Origin: Pseudomonas fluorescens | GTDB taxonomy: Bacteria > Pseudomonadota > Gammaproteobacteria > Pseudomonadales > Pseudomonadaceae | Assembly (NCBI RefSeq): GCF_001708445.1 | Contig: NZ_CP015637.1 | Span: 3,163,001-3,227,000 of the forward strand | Direction: 5' to 3' | DNA length: 64,000 bases | In this document: positions 33,398 through 42,513 of the stretch, piece by piece | Layout: every line of letters starts with the position of its first letter | Position numbering within the stretch: position 1 is the stretch's first letter | Made by a program: the position numbers and the translations under genes | The notes under the pieces: generated by a model | Seen by the model: the letters and a program-made list of their open reading frames with translations, nothing else | Told to the model about the DNA's origin: nothing | Database searches by the model: none

Positions 33398-33478
33398 ATG
33401 TAGGTGTCGTCGGGTCAGTGGGAATACCTAACTGATTGAATGGGTTTATAAAAAAAATCGCGTTGATCCGGGGCCCGA

Positions 33479-33501
33479 TGGCTTGCGCAGGGTGCAAGCC
33501 A
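33479..33501 (-). terminator. Hairpin downstream of the ABC permease-ATPase gene
   Basis: TGGCTTGC (33479-33486) pairs perfectly with GCAAGCCA (33494-33501). A run of A on plus (33451-33457) gives T residues on minus, but it is about 20 bases beyond the stem, so termination is only likely, not certain. Confidence 0.4.
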
Positions 33502-33516
33502 CACACCGTCTCGCGT

Positions 33517-35025
33517 TCAAACCTGCATGAATTGCCTGATTCTGTCCCCGCACTGATCGGCACGAATGCGCTCAGGCGCCGCATCCAGCGCAACCAAACC
33601 GTTTTCCATGAAAATCACCCGGTCGGAAATTGACAGGGCGAAGTCCATCTCATGGGTCACTATCAACAGGGTCATGCCGTCTTTGGCCAAGTCGCCGATC
33701 ACCTTGAGCACATCGCCCACCAGTTCCGGGTCGAGGGCTGACGTTGGCTCATCAAACAACATGATGTGGGGATCCATGGCCAATGCGCGGGCAATTGCCA
33801 CCCGTTGTTGCTGGCCTCCAGACAATTGGTGCGGGTATTTTTGCGCGTGCGCCAGCAGCCCGACCTTGTCCAGCAGGGCGTAGGCACGCTGCTCACTGAC
33901 GAACGTGTCGACGCCGTGATAGCGCGGTGCAAGCGTGACGTTGTCGAGAATGGTGCGATGTGGAAACAGGTTGAAGCTCTGGAACACCATACCGATGCGC
34001 TTCACCCCACGGCGGACTTGTTGCGCATGGGGGTTGTCACCGGCGTGGATATAACTTTCGCCGAACAGAATGATCTCGCCTTGGTCGATGCTCTCCAGGG
34101 CGTTGATCGTTCGAATCAGCGAGGTTTTTCCCGATCCCGACGGGCCGATGATGGAAATCACCTGACCCACATCAATGCTCAGGTTGATGCCCTTGAGCAC
34201 CGCGTGCTGGCCGTAGCGCTTGTGAATATCGACCAGTTGCAGGGCGGGCGCCGAGCCGGCTCCCAACGCGGTACGAGCGCCCGTGGAAGGCGGGGCCACC
34301 TGTGACGCACGCAGGCGCTGCACGCTGATGTCATCCAGGGTGTGTGGTTTGCGGTTGTTGAGTTCCAGGTGTTGCTCCAGCCAATGAAACAGCCAGCCGA
34401 GCACGGTCACGATCAGCACGTAATACACCGCCACCGCCGACAGGGTTTCCATGACCAGGAAGTTTTGCGCGTACAGGCGCTGGCCTACGGTCAGTAGTTC
34501 GGTCAAGGAAATCACCGAGACCAGCGAGGTCAGTTTCACCACGGTGATGTATTCGTTGATCAGCGTCGGCAGGGAAATGCGAAACGCCTGCGGGATCACG
34601 ATCAGGCGCTGTAGCCCGAGCAGGCCGATGCCCAGCGCGCGGCCGGCTTCTTTCTGGCCTTTGGCAACGGATATCAAGCCGCCACGGTGAATTTCCGCCA
34701 TGTACGCCGCTTCGGTGACCACCAGCGCCAACAGGCCGGAATAGAAGGGGTTGGAGAGTACTTCACGGGTGACCGGGAACATCTGCGGCAGGTTATAGAC
34801 GAACACCACCAGGACAAGCAGCGGCACGCTGCGAAAGAACCAGATATAAATCGACGCCGGCACGCTGACCCAACGCGTGGCCGAGAGTTTGGCCGAGGCC
34901 AGCAGGAACCCCAATAGCATGCCGATGAACCAGGCCAGCGTGCTGAGCTGCACCACGGTAACGCAGGCGCTCCAGAAGTCGGAGACTGAAAACAGAGAAA
35001 AAAAGTAGGGCCATTCAAATTGCAT
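33517..35025 (-). CDS. Fused permease-ATPase of a polar amino-acid ABC transporter
   Basis: The 502-residue protein joins a His/Glu/Gln-type permease (about 1-225, with five helices and the EAA-like loop EAGRALGIGLLGLQRLIVIPQA) to an ABC ATPase (about 245-500: Walker A GPSGSGKTSLI, signature LSGGQQQRVAIARALA, Walker B IMLFDEPTSALDPE). Most such systems use separate proteins. The ATPase resembles ArtP/GlnQ/HisP. The start at 35025 has GGAG 6 bases upstream. It forms an operon with the binding protein (35141-35947) and two catabolic genes upstream. Only one permease domain is present, so it would act as a homodimer. Confidence 0.87.
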   Translation of the reverse strand: MQFEWPYFFSLFSVSDFWSACVTVVQLSTLAWFIGMLLGFLLASAKLSATRWVSVPASIYIWFFRSVPLLVLVVFVYNLPQMFPVTREVLSNPFYSGLLALVVTEAAYMAEIHRGGLISVAKGQKEAGRALGIGLLGLQRLIVIPQAFRISLPTLINEYITVVKLTSLVSVISLTELLTVGQRLYAQNFLVMETLSAVAVYYVLIVTVLGWLFHWLEQHLELNNRKPHTLDDISVQRLRASQVAPPSTGARTALGAGSAPALQLVDIHKRYGQHAVLKGINLSIDVGQVISIIGPSGSGKTSLIRTINALESIDQGEIILFGESYIHAGDNPHAQQVRRGVKRIGMVFQSFNLFPHRTILDNVTLAPRYHGVDTFVSEQRAYALLDKVGLLAHAQKYPHQLSGGQQQRVAIARALAMDPHIMLFDEPTSALDPELVGDVLKVIGDLAKDGMTLLIVTHEMDFALSISDRVIFMENGLVALDAAPERIRADQCGDRIRQFMQV

Positions 35026-35087
35026 GTGTATCTCCAACTGCTCGCGCCGACGGGGCTTTACCCCAATGCCAGTCAGGTAAGGCTTTT

Positions 35088-35119
35088 TGTAGGAACTAGG
35101 CGTCCCCCTCGCTCCTACA
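35088..35119. repeat. REP-like hairpin between binding-protein and ABC genes
   Basis: TGTAGGA (35088-35094) and TCCTACA (35113-35119) are perfect inverted repeats like the GTAGGAGC-type elements of pseudomonads. Located between two genes of one operon, the stem may stabilise the upstream mRNA and so give more binding protein than permease. Confidence 0.5.
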
Positions 35120-35140
35120 GAAGGCCATGGCTGTACTGAG

Positions 35141-35947
35141 TCAGTTAGTCGGTGCTTCCAGGTTGTATTTCTTCAACAGGGCGGCGTATTCCCCCGACGC
35201 TTTCGTCGCATCGAAGGCCTTGAGCAGTGCCTGATAGAGCGCGTCGTTGCCTTTCTTGACGTAGATACCCAGCGTCTGTTGGTAGATCGAGTGCTCGGTG
35301 CTGACGACCACGCGGCCCTTGGTACGTTCTGCGATCATGCCGGCAGCGCCGTCGATCTCTACCTGAGCCTGCACATTGCCGGAGAGCAGTGCTTGGGTCA
35401 CTTCAGGGGCGGACGGGAATTCGCTGACCATAATCGCGCCCTTGTTATTCGGGGTGCAGTAGTCAGTCGAGAGTGTGTTGAACTGCGCCACCCACGTGGT
35501 GCCTTTTTCCAGGCCGACTTTCAGGCCACAAAGGTCTTCCGGTACTTTCGGTTTCAGTGGGCTGTCCTTCAGCACCATGATTGCGGCACCGGTCTTGGCG
35601 TATGCGATGGTTTGCGCTTGAGTCTGCCGCTGGGGAGTGATGTACATGCCGGAGATGATCGCATCGTAGTGACCGGCGTTCAGGCTGAGGATCAGGTTGG
35701 AAAACTTGGTGTCAACGAAGTCAGCCTTGAGGTCCAGGTGCTTGGCGAGCAAGTGCGCAAGTTCGGGGTCGGAGCCGACGACGTTTTTATGTTCGTCGTA
35801 GGACTCGAAGGGCGGATAGGTGATCTCCATGCCGACCTTGAGTATGCCGGGCGTCACCGTGGTCGCCGCATGGGCGCCAGTCGAACCCAGGATTGCGACG
35901 GCAAGCAGGGTCAAGCGAACAACATTATTCATTGGATTGCGCATCAT
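35141..35947 (-). CDS. Periplasmic amino-acid-type binding protein of the ABC transporter
   Basis: The 268-residue protein has a signal peptide (VVRLTLLAVAILGSTGAHAA, cleaved after AHA) and the SBP family 3 fold: LKVGMEITYPPFESYD near residue 36, FSNLILSLNAGHYDAIISGM, and AYAKTGAAIMV. It is similar to HisJ/GlnH-like proteins. The binding-site Arg that normally fixes the alpha-carboxylate is not obvious around YITPQRQTQ and would need alignment. The start at 35947 (MMRNP) has GGAG 6 bases upstream. It is followed by the fused permease-ATPase and preceded by an oxygenase and an isomerase gene, so the ligand is probably a substrate for those. Confidence 0.85.
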   Translation of the reverse strand: MMRNPMNNVVRLTLLAVAILGSTGAHAATTVTPGILKVGMEITYPPFESYDEHKNVVGSDPELAHLLAKHLDLKADFVDTKFSNLILSLNAGHYDAIISGMYITPQRQTQAQTIAYAKTGAAIMVLKDSPLKPKVPEDLCGLKVGLEKGTTWVAQFNTLSTDYCTPNNKGAIMVSEFPSAPEVTQALLSGNVQAQVEIDGAAGMIAERTKGRVVVSTEHSIYQQTLGIYVKKGNDALYQALLKAFDATKASGEYAALLKKYNLEAPTN

Positions 35948-36021
35948 CGATGACTCCACGTCGGTAAAGTAGGACTGGGCGGGTTTTAAAACAGGGTTGT
36001 TGGAACCGGTCGAGGGTTGCA

Positions 36022-37074
36022 TCAGGACGCGTTCTGCGCCTGGTTCTTCAGGTGGCCGAAGCTGGAGGGCTTGCGTGCCTTCTCATACAGCTTGAGTTCG
36101 CCGCGTTCGACTTTGCGGCGCAGGTACTGATAGGTCTGCAACGCTTGGCCGAACATGTGTTCGCCGATGGTGATTTCCTCGTAATCCTCACCCCCCGCCA
36201 GAAATTGCGGCAGCGGCTTGATCTGGGTGTGGAAGTCGCACGCGTAGAACAGTGGAAAGGAGTAGCGCTCCTCGCTGACGCTGCGCACTCGGTGAGCCGT
36301 GGCGACGAACGTCCCCGCGGTCATGACCTCCAGCATGTCGCCGATATTGACCACAAACGCACCGTCTACGGGCGGCGCATCAATCCATTGCCCCTGATCG
36401 TTCATCACCTCGAGGCCTGGCTTGTCGGCGAGCAAAATGGTGAAGCACTCATAGTCGGTATGCGCACCAATGCCTGGCGCGTCTTGTGCCGCCGTATCAA
36501 ATGGGTAATGAATCAGCCGCAGCTTCGACGGTGGGCGCGTGACCAACGCGTCGAAATAGTCTTCATCCAGGCCCAATGCGAGTGCGAAGCCCTTGAACAG
36601 GCGACGACCTAATGCGAACACCGCTGCGTAATACGCTTCGACCGCGGGGCGGAAACCCGGCAGGTCGGGCCATTCATTGGCGCCGATCAACGGCGTTCCG
36701 GCAATGACCAGCGGATCGTCTTCGCCCACTTCAAAACCGATATCGAAGGCCTCCTTGTGATCCGGTTTGCCTTTGGCATAGACCTCTTCACCTTCAGGCA
36801 CAAACCCCTTGTGGCTGCGGGAAGTGCCGATGTAGTGCTGCATCTTGTACTCAAGCGATTGCGCAAACAGCTCCTTCGCCGCGTGACGCAAGCCGTCGAT
36901 CAGTGACGACGCGATGCCGTGGTTCTTGATGTACAGAAAACCCACCGCGCGGGCGGCGTTACCGAGTTCTTCGGCGACCGCCTGGCGTTGTGTGATGTCG
37001 TCGCTGTAAAGCCCGGCGATGTCCACCACCGGAATGCGACTGAAGTTGGCGCTCTTGGGCGTTTTGTCAGGCAT
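36022..37074 (-). CDS. 2-oxoglutarate/Fe(II)-dependent oxygenase (isopenicillin N synthase-like)
   Basis: The 350-residue protein has the N-terminal DIOX segment ([22 protein letters not shown]) and the jelly-roll iron site: His and Asp in [15 protein letters not shown] near residue 200 and the distal His in [10 protein letters not shown] near residue 260, followed by RYSFPLFY, where Arg binds 2-oxoglutarate. It should hydroxylate or otherwise oxidise a small substrate. GGAG lies upstream of the start at 37074. The gene sits between isomerase and binding-protein genes, which suggests that the imported compound is oxidised first. The substrate is unknown. Confidence 0.87.
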   Translation of the reverse strand: MPDKTPKSANFSRIPVVDIAGLYSDDITQRQAVAEELGNAARAVGFLYIKNHGIASSLIDGLRHAAKELFAQSLEYKMQHYIGTSRSHKGFVPEGEEVYAKGKPDHKEAFDIGFEVGEDDPLVIAGTPLIGANEWPDLPGFRPAVEAYYAAVFALGRRLFKGFALALGLDEDYFDALVTRPPSKLRLIHYPFDTAAQDAPGIGAHTDYECFTILLADKPGLEVMNDQGQWIDAPPVDGAFVVNIGDMLEVMTAGTFVATAHRVRSVSEERYSFPLFYACDFHTQIKPLPQFLAGGEDYEEITIGEHMFGQALQTYQYLRRKVERGELKLYEKARKPSSFGHLKNQAQNAS

Positions 37075-37087
37075 GAGGGAACGCTCC

Positions 37088-37939
37088 TTATCGGGTTGAG
37101 GCGCAGGTGAAACGCCGGAAATGCTCGCGCTCGGTGTTTGCCATCCACACGTTCAGCGACCACAGATCGGCTACCGGTACATTGGTGAAGGGCAGATGAT
37201 GCAGATAGCCGTCGGCACCGAACTCGGGTGTCAGCGTGCTGATTTGATAGCCGCGGAGTTCCTGGGCGCGCCAGACGGCCTCCCAATGTTGCTGATGGAA
37301 GGCCAGCGCTGGGCCGTACTCGGGGGCGGCGGGGTGGGGCACTTGCGGCCCTTGGTCATAACCGACCCGGGCCTGAATGTGGTGAACGCGTTCGACGAAG
37401 GCGCTGAGGTCGTCGAACGGATCATTGAGCAGGCGCTCGCAGGTGACCACCCAATGACTGATGTCACTGGTGAAGCGCAGGTCCGGCAGTTGACGAATCA
37501 GCTCGAGGGTGACCCACGGGTTGAACAACGAGCGAGCGCGATGGGTTTCAAAAGCACACACCTGGTCGTGCTTGCGCGCGAGGTCCATGGCGCGGCCAAA
37601 GAAGTCGACTTGCTGTGCCAGTGGCCAGCGGTCGTTGCCCGCCAGGAGGTTGACGAAGCGCGGCGACAACTCGGCGGCCCAACTGAGCTTCTTATCCAGG
37701 TCCAGGAGGTGTTCGTCGACACTCGCCGATTGTTCCGGCAGGACGTCGTAGGCGCTGAAGACGGTGCTGATATAGCTGACATGGTTAGCGCGTAGAAAGG
37801 CTGCAAACTCGGCACGCTCGCTGGCGGTCATGGGCAGGCGAGCTTCCATGCCATCGAAACCGGCCTCAAGCAACTCCTCGAGCGCTTGCGCCTTGCTTGC
37901 GGTGTAGCCCCACAGCGTGCGGAATATTTCCAGTTTCAT
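37088..37939 (-). CDS. Sugar-phosphate isomerase/epimerase-like TIM-barrel protein
   Basis: The 283-residue protein belongs to the xylose-isomerase-like TIM barrel family (IolE/IolI/EryI type): [17 protein letters not shown] near residue 23, [25 protein letters not shown] and [16 protein letters not shown], which provide the Glu, Asp and His metal ligands. The start at 37939 is supported by the typical [12 protein letters not shown] start; a longer frame to 38005 lacks this. It is the first gene of the oxygenase/ABC operon. The reaction is not deducible. Confidence 0.78.
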   Translation of the reverse strand: MKLEIFRTLWGYTASKAQALEELLEAGFDGMEARLPMTASERAEFAAFLRANHVSYISTVFSAYDVLPEQSASVDEHLLDLDKKLSWAAELSPRFVNLLAGNDRWPLAQQVDFFGRAMDLARKHDQVCAFETHRARSLFNPWVTLELIRQLPDLRFTSDISHWVVTCERLLNDPFDDLSAFVERVHHIQARVGYDQGPQVPHPAAPEYGPALAFHQQHWEAVWRAQELRGYQISTLTPEFGADGYLHHLPFTNVPVADLWSLNVWMANTEREHFRRFTCASTR

Positions 37940-38236
37940 CGATGTGCCCCAAAGAATCCTTCGTGTGATTGACACAGCGGCGTTGCGGCGCAAACCGAAA
38001 CGCACGACAAACGGCAGTGACTATCAGAAAAGGCAAACTTCGGGCCGCATCTCTAGGGGAGGGCTCCTTTATTGGCGTCGATGATAGGGAAGGGCGAGGA
38101 GCGAAAAGAATAGGGCAGCGCAAAAAGATAGTTCAGAGATTTCTAAACTATTGCGCGCAGCTCCAGCTTGATTTGAGACCCCTTCGCCGGAAACAAGGTT
38201 AGAGTGGTCATCCATGCCGCTATCGATATGTGAAGA

Positions 38237-38863
38237 ATGAATCGTCCGCTGTTTGTTTCTCTCGATGGCCCCAAGGGCGCCGGCAAAACCACGTTGCTGG
38301 AGGCCGTGACGAAAGTACTGAGGGCAGACAACCAAAAGGTCATCCGCCTGTGCGAGAAAAAAAGCGATCCCTCCAGGGGTGAAACAATGGCCCTCGTCAA
38401 CCAACTCGTCAGGGACCCCAACCGGGATCTGGAATGGGAGGTGTGTGAGCGCTTTGCTGATAGCCGTGCCTGGATCTCCCGGCACGTGCTGGATAAACAG
38501 CCGCCAGGCAGCATCATTTTGATAGACCGCTGGTACCCCTCCGATGCCGCGTTTCGCCGGATAATCCCGTTTGCACATATCCTGCAATTGAACATCGATC
38601 GAAACGTGCGAGTGCCAGACCTGCATGTCGGCGTTGTCACCGCCCCCGAGATTTCATGGGGCAGGGCAGCCGCGCGACGGCGTGGGCTGGGCAGTACAGT
38701 GACCCAGACACTGGAAGAACATAGTGCCTGTACCCAGGCGTTTGAACGCGCGATGGCCGATAACGACTGGGTTTTATGCCGCAATGAAGGAACGATCGAA
38801 GAGGCCACGAGGCGGGTGATTTCCAGGATTTACCCTTTGATAGGGCTGGGGCCAGGCGGATAA
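38237..38863 (+). CDS. Thymidylate-kinase-like P-loop protein
   Basis: The 208-residue protein has the dTMP kinase layout: P-loop SLDGPKGAGKTTLL near residue 8, DRWYPSDAAF (DR-Y motif) near residue 98, and a lid-like EISWGRAAARRRGLG. The housekeeping tmk gene normally lies by holB, so this is an extra, divergent copy. It could phosphorylate another nucleotide or small molecule. It stands alone: the upstream operon is divergent and the downstream gene is a flagellar hook homologue after 169 bases. The start has GAAGA just upstream. Confidence 0.75.
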   Translation: MNRPLFVSLDGPKGAGKTTLLEAVTKVLRADNQKVIRLCEKKSDPSRGETMALVNQLVRDPNRDLEWEVCERFADSRAWISRHVLDKQPPGSIILIDRWYPSDAAFRRIIPFAHILQLNIDRNVRVPDLHVGVVTAPEISWGRAAARRRGLGSTVTQTLEEHSACTQAFERAMADNDWVLCRNEGTIEEATRRVISRIYPLIGLGPGG

Positions 38864-39032
38864 CGGCGTGCAGACCTACACCGCACACCTGCACATCGTG
38901 CCTTGGGCAAAGGCGGTCGCTGGCTTCTGGATGATCTGGCTCGGCGTCTGATCTCCACCGTTCCTCCACACGCACTCAGCTGAGTCTCCACACCCCATCC
39001 GTACAATCGCTCCTTACACAGAGGAGTGGCTC

Positions 39033-40349
39033 ATGTCTTTCACTAACGGTCTTAGCGGTATTAACGCAGCCAATAAGCAACTGGACGTGGCTGGCAACAA
39101 CATCGCGAACGTGGCAACCACGGGGTTCAAATCGTCCCGTGCTGAATTCGCCGATGTCTATTCAACAACACTGCTGGGGACGGTCAGCAGTGCGATAGGC
39201 CGGGGCGTGCGCCTGGCGAATGTCTCCCAGCAGTTCAACCAAGGCGACCTCAAAAATACCGGTAACGCCCTTGATCTCAGCATTCGAGGGAGCGGCTTTT
39301 TTGTGCTGGGCGACAATGGATCACTGAGTTACTCACGGGCGGGTGCGTTCAAAGTCAATGCCGAGAACGTTGTGGTCGACAACACCGGCCACCGTCTTCA
39401 AGGCTATGGCGCGGATCTCAACGGCAATATCGCCAAGGGTGCGCTGGCTGATCTGAAGATCGACAAGTCCCACCTTGCACCTCACGCCACCACGCGTATC
39501 GAACAGACCGTGAATCTGAACTCAGCGCAACGCCTCCCCAGCGTGGCGACATTTAATCCCGCAGATCCCAACAGTTACAACCACATGGTCGCCACGCCTG
39601 TCTATGACTCACAAGGCAACAGGCACGCCATGGAACAGTATTACGTCAAACTTCCGCTCGCCAACTCATGGACGGTACACACCTTCATCGACGGGCGCAG
39701 CCCGGCAGATCCTGTTCAGCAACCCCCCGTGGGCCTCAAAGCCGACCTCACGTTCAACGCCAATGGCACCCTTAGCTCGCTGACGGCGGGAACAGGCTGG
39801 AGCAAAACCGGAAACACGCTGACGTTGACGGGGTGGCGACCCGGCGTGATGAACAACGCCAGCGGTCATCCACCGAGCTGGAGCCTTAACGGCGCTCGCG
39901 GGGCCGTGCCGGGCATAGCGCTTGATTTTGGCAAGACCACTTCGTTCGCGGCCGCGTCTACTCATACGGCGCCGGCGCAGGACGGTTATCCCAGCGGGCA
40001 GATCAGCGGCCTGACGATCGACGCCACCGGCATCATGAATGCGAATTTCAGCAACGGGCAAACCAAGACGATTGGCCAAGTGGCACTGGCCAGTTTCACC
40101 AATGAGCAGGGCTTGCAACCTGCGGGTGGAACGCGATGGAAGGAGACATTCGCTTCGGGCCTTCCCGGAATCGACGCGCCTGGGGCGGGCTCTGCGGGGG
40201 TAATCGTGTCCAACTCGCTGGAGGCGTCCAACGTCGATTTGACCAATGAATTGGTCAACCTGATCCAAGCGCAACGCAATTATCAGGCGAATGCAAAGAC
40301 CCTGACGACCCAGAACAAATTGCTCCAGACCGTTATCCAGATGAAGTAA
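39033..40349 (+). CDS. flgE: Flagellar hook protein FlgE homologue
   Basis: The 438-residue protein has the N-terminal rod/hook motif GLSGINAANKQLDVAGNNIANVATTGFK, the FlgE middle domains (about 90-350) and the C-terminal coiled-coil segment SNSLEASNVDLTNELVNLI...RNYQANAKT. It is a complete-looking hook subunit. Normally flgE sits in the flgBCDEFGHIJKL operon; here it is followed only by a flgG homologue. GAGGAG lies 8 bases upstream of ATG 39033. It is probably a paralogue or a remnant of a second flagellar set rather than the main hook gene. Confidence 0.85.
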   Translation: MSFTNGLSGINAANKQLDVAGNNIANVATTGFKSSRAEFADVYSTTLLGTVSSAIGRGVRLANVSQQFNQGDLKNTGNALDLSIRGSGFFVLGDNGSLSYSRAGAFKVNAENVVVDNTGHRLQGYGADLNGNIAKGALADLKIDKSHLAPHATTRIEQTVNLNSAQRLPSVATFNPADPNSYNHMVATPVYDSQGNRHAMEQYYVKLPLANSWTVHTFIDGRSPADPVQQPPVGLKADLTFNANGTLSSLTAGTGWSKTGNTLTLTGWRPGVMNNASGHPPSWSLNGARGAVPGIALDFGKTTSFAAASTHTAPAQDGYPSGQISGLTIDATGIMNANFSNGQTKTIGQVALASFTNEQGLQPAGGTRWKETFASGLPGIDAPGAGSAGVIVSNSLEASNVDLTNELVNLIQAQRNYQANAKTLTTQNKLLQTVIQMK

Positions 40350-40429
40350 CTCGCTCACCCGTCGTGCCGTTCTCAATCCCCATCAATCAGCCAGGTAGTG
40401 TGCGCTGAGTCGCGCGCTCAGGAGTCAAC

Positions 40430-41215
40430 ATGCTTCCAGCCCTTTACGTAGCCAAGACGGGTCTGTCCGCCCAAGACACCAACCTCACTACAATTTCCAA
40501 TAACCTTGCGAATGTCTCGACAACAGGCTTCAAGCGTGACCGCGCTGAGTTTCAGGACCTGCTGTACCAGACTCATCGACAGCCCGGTGCAGCGTCCACA
40601 CAAAACAGCGAATTGCCCTCCGGCCTGCAAACGGGCACCGGCGTACGCATTGTGGGCACGCAGAAAAACTTCTCGGCGGGCGGTCTGCAGGCCACCGGGC
40701 AACCCTTGGATATGGCGATCAACGGTCGCGGTTTTTTCCAGATCCAGCAACCGGATGGCACGACTTCCTATACGCGCGACGGCACGTTTCACCTGGACGC
40801 CAATGGCCGCATCGTGAATGCGAACGGCTTTGCGCTTGAGCCTGCCATTGTGGTTCCAGCCAACGCCCAGACCTTCACGGTTGGCCGCGATGGCACGGTC
40901 TCCATCAGTGTGGCCGGGAACCCGGCGACCCAGGTCATCGGCAATATTCAAACGGCTGACTTCATCAATCCGGCGGGGCTGCAGGCGATCGGCGGCAATC
41001 TGTTTCTCGAAACAGCGGCCAGCTCGGCCCCGCAGGTCGGTACGCCTGGCCTGGCGGGGTTGGGCACCCTTTTGCAAAACAGCCTGGAAACGTCCAACGT
41101 CAGCACGGTTGAAGAAATGGTCAACATGATCACGACGCAGCGTGCATACGAAATGAACGCCAAGGTGATCAAGGCGGCTGACGGGATGCTGAGCAACCTT
41201 ACCCAGAAGCTCTGA
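40430..41215 (+). CDS. flgG: Flagellar distal rod protein FlgG homologue
   Basis: The 261-residue length and sequence match FlgG: LPALYVAKTGLSAQDTNLT at the start (MLPALYVAKTG), NLANVSTTGFKRDRAEFQDLLYQ, GTGVRIVGTQKNFSAGGL, GRGFFQIQQPDGTTSYTRDGTF, and the C-terminal LETSNVSTVEEMVNMI...RAYEMNAK. Distal rod proteins carry the YQ-type insertion after the N-terminal helix, which is present here (LLYQTHRQPG). CAGGAG lies 6 bases upstream of the ATG. It follows the flgE homologue by 80 bases; flgF is absent between them. Confidence 0.87.
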   Translation: MLPALYVAKTGLSAQDTNLTTISNNLANVSTTGFKRDRAEFQDLLYQTHRQPGAASTQNSELPSGLQTGTGVRIVGTQKNFSAGGLQATGQPLDMAINGRGFFQIQQPDGTTSYTRDGTFHLDANGRIVNANGFALEPAIVVPANAQTFTVGRDGTVSISVAGNPATQVIGNIQTADFINPAGLQAIGGNLFLETAASSAPQVGTPGLAGLGTLLQNSLETSNVSTVEEMVNMITTQRAYEMNAKVIKAADGMLSNLTQKL

Positions 41216-41327
41216 TGGTGGTTGGATTTGAATACGGTTGCAGCGCAATACGAGGGGCGATGCTGGAGGTGCATCACGGGCGGCAGGCAGGACAGGGCGC
41301 CGTCAAGGAGCCCCGCCCTGGAGCAGG

Positions 41328-42164
41328 TTATTTCATATCCTTGGCCTGCACCCACAGCACCGCGTCCTGGGAGAGGTGCTTGCCTTTATAGGTTTTAGTC
41401 TTACCAATGTTCAGCGCTGCAATTCCCCACCAGCCGGCACGGGGAAGGCCGATGGTGACGACGCCCTGGGCATCCGAATAGGTACTCAGGGATTTGAACG
41501 AGGCTTGGGGGGCCGTGACATAGTCCTGCTGGCCGAAGGCGTTGCCTTTGATATCGACCGCATGGTTGAGGTATTCGATTTCGATCTCGGCGAACGGCAC
41601 GGGCTCGCCGTCGGCCAGCACCAAGGCGCGGAACACGCCGCCGGTCCAGTTGGCATAGGGCTTGTTCAAGGGTTGGATTTCAACCGGCAGGCCTTGCGGT
41701 TCCGACCAGTTGCCGGGTACGCCACCGACGTTCACGATCAGCTTGGTGAACTGCTGGATATACACGTCTTCGGCGGTTTCCAGGTAGGGCTCGGGTTCAA
41801 GTACAAAGACATGGTCCCCCAGGGAGCGCACCAATTCCCGTGGAATCGATGCACGATAGGCGTTCGCCTGATTATCGCGGCTCTGCCACTGCACGGGTCG
41901 CAGGTATTTACGCAGGTCGATTTTCTCCCCGCCGTGAGCGCTGACCTGGCTGAAGACGAGGGGCTGCCCCATGTTCATCGTCGGCCCGGCAGAGAACGGG
42001 TGGGTGAATACGATGGCGAATTCCAGGTTGTCCGCGCGCGGCAGCGCCGTTTCGTCCACGTACAGCATCTGGAAATGGGCTTGTGCGGCACCGGCCATGC
42101 AACCGAGGGTCGCGGCGGCGAGGGTGTGAAGCAGGAGTCGTTTGATGGGCATGGTGGTTTTCAC
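41328..42164 (-). CDS. DUF4198-family periplasmic protein (NikK-like, metal uptake)
   Basis: The 278-residue precursor has a signal peptide (LLLHTLAAATLGCMAGAAQA, then HFQMLYVDE) and the DUF4198 fold. The mature protein begins with His, which in NikK/CbiK-like proteins contributes to metal binding. Such proteins are nickel/cobalt-uptake accessories. The GTG at 42164 overlaps the previous stop; the ATG at 42152 is an alternative. It is the last gene of the nine-gene metal-transporter group that begins at 47757. This context agrees with a metal-related role, but the metal is unknown. Confidence 0.77.
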   Translation of the reverse strand: MKTTMPIKRLLLHTLAAATLGCMAGAAQAHFQMLYVDETALPRADNLEFAIVFTHPFSAGPTMNMGQPLVFSQVSAHGGEKIDLRKYLRPVQWQSRDNQANAYRASIPRELVRSLGDHVFVLEPEPYLETAEDVYIQQFTKLIVNVGGVPGNWSEPQGLPVEIQPLNKPYANWTGGVFRALVLADGEPVPFAEIEIEYLNHAVDIKGNAFGQQDYVTAPQASFKSLSTYSDAQGVVTIGLPRAGWWGIAALNIGKTKTYKGKHLSQDAVLWVQAKDMK

Positions 42165-42484
42165 TTGGTTATGTCAGAGGATTGGATCGTGGCGCCATGG
42201 TTCTCCCCCCCGAGAAACTCCACGGAGTAGACGCCGGTGGGGGCCTGGAACGTAAAGCTGTTGTCGTTACCGACAGTGCCTTCTATCAACACCTTGTTGC
42301 TGGTGTCCTGGACATGGATTTTGCGGCCCACGGCGGAACTGCCGTCGGTGTAGCCGGCTTCACACTTCACCCAGTCGTCGTGCTCGATATAGCAGTCGAA
42401 AACGGGGCCGTGGGCCAAGGCGGCCTGGCAGAACAGCAGGGCACCTGCCAGCAGTAGCGGGTGGGCCAGATCTCGGGTTTTCAT
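42161..42484 (-). CDS. Small secreted protein of the metal-transporter cluster
   Basis: The 107-residue precursor has a signal peptide (LLLAGALLFCQAALA, then HGPVFDCYIEHDDWVKCEAGY). The mature protein starts with His and holds two Cys, suggesting metal or disulphide chemistry. The rest looks like a beta-sandwich (VLIEGTVGNDNSFTFQAPTGVYSVEF). It resembles small carboxypeptidase-regulatory-like domains next to DUF4198 proteins. The start at 42484 is supported by GGAG some 11 bases upstream; a GTG at 42517 that overlaps the upstream stop is also possible. Function is unknown. Confidence 0.65.
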   Translation of the reverse strand: MKTRDLAHPLLLAGALLFCQAALAHGPVFDCYIEHDDWVKCEAGYTDGSSAVGRKIHVQDTSNKVLIEGTVGNDNSFTFQAPTGVYSVEFLGGENHGATIQSSDITK

Positions 42485-42513
42485 CAGGCTTGAGTCTCCA
42501 GGGTCGACGTTGA

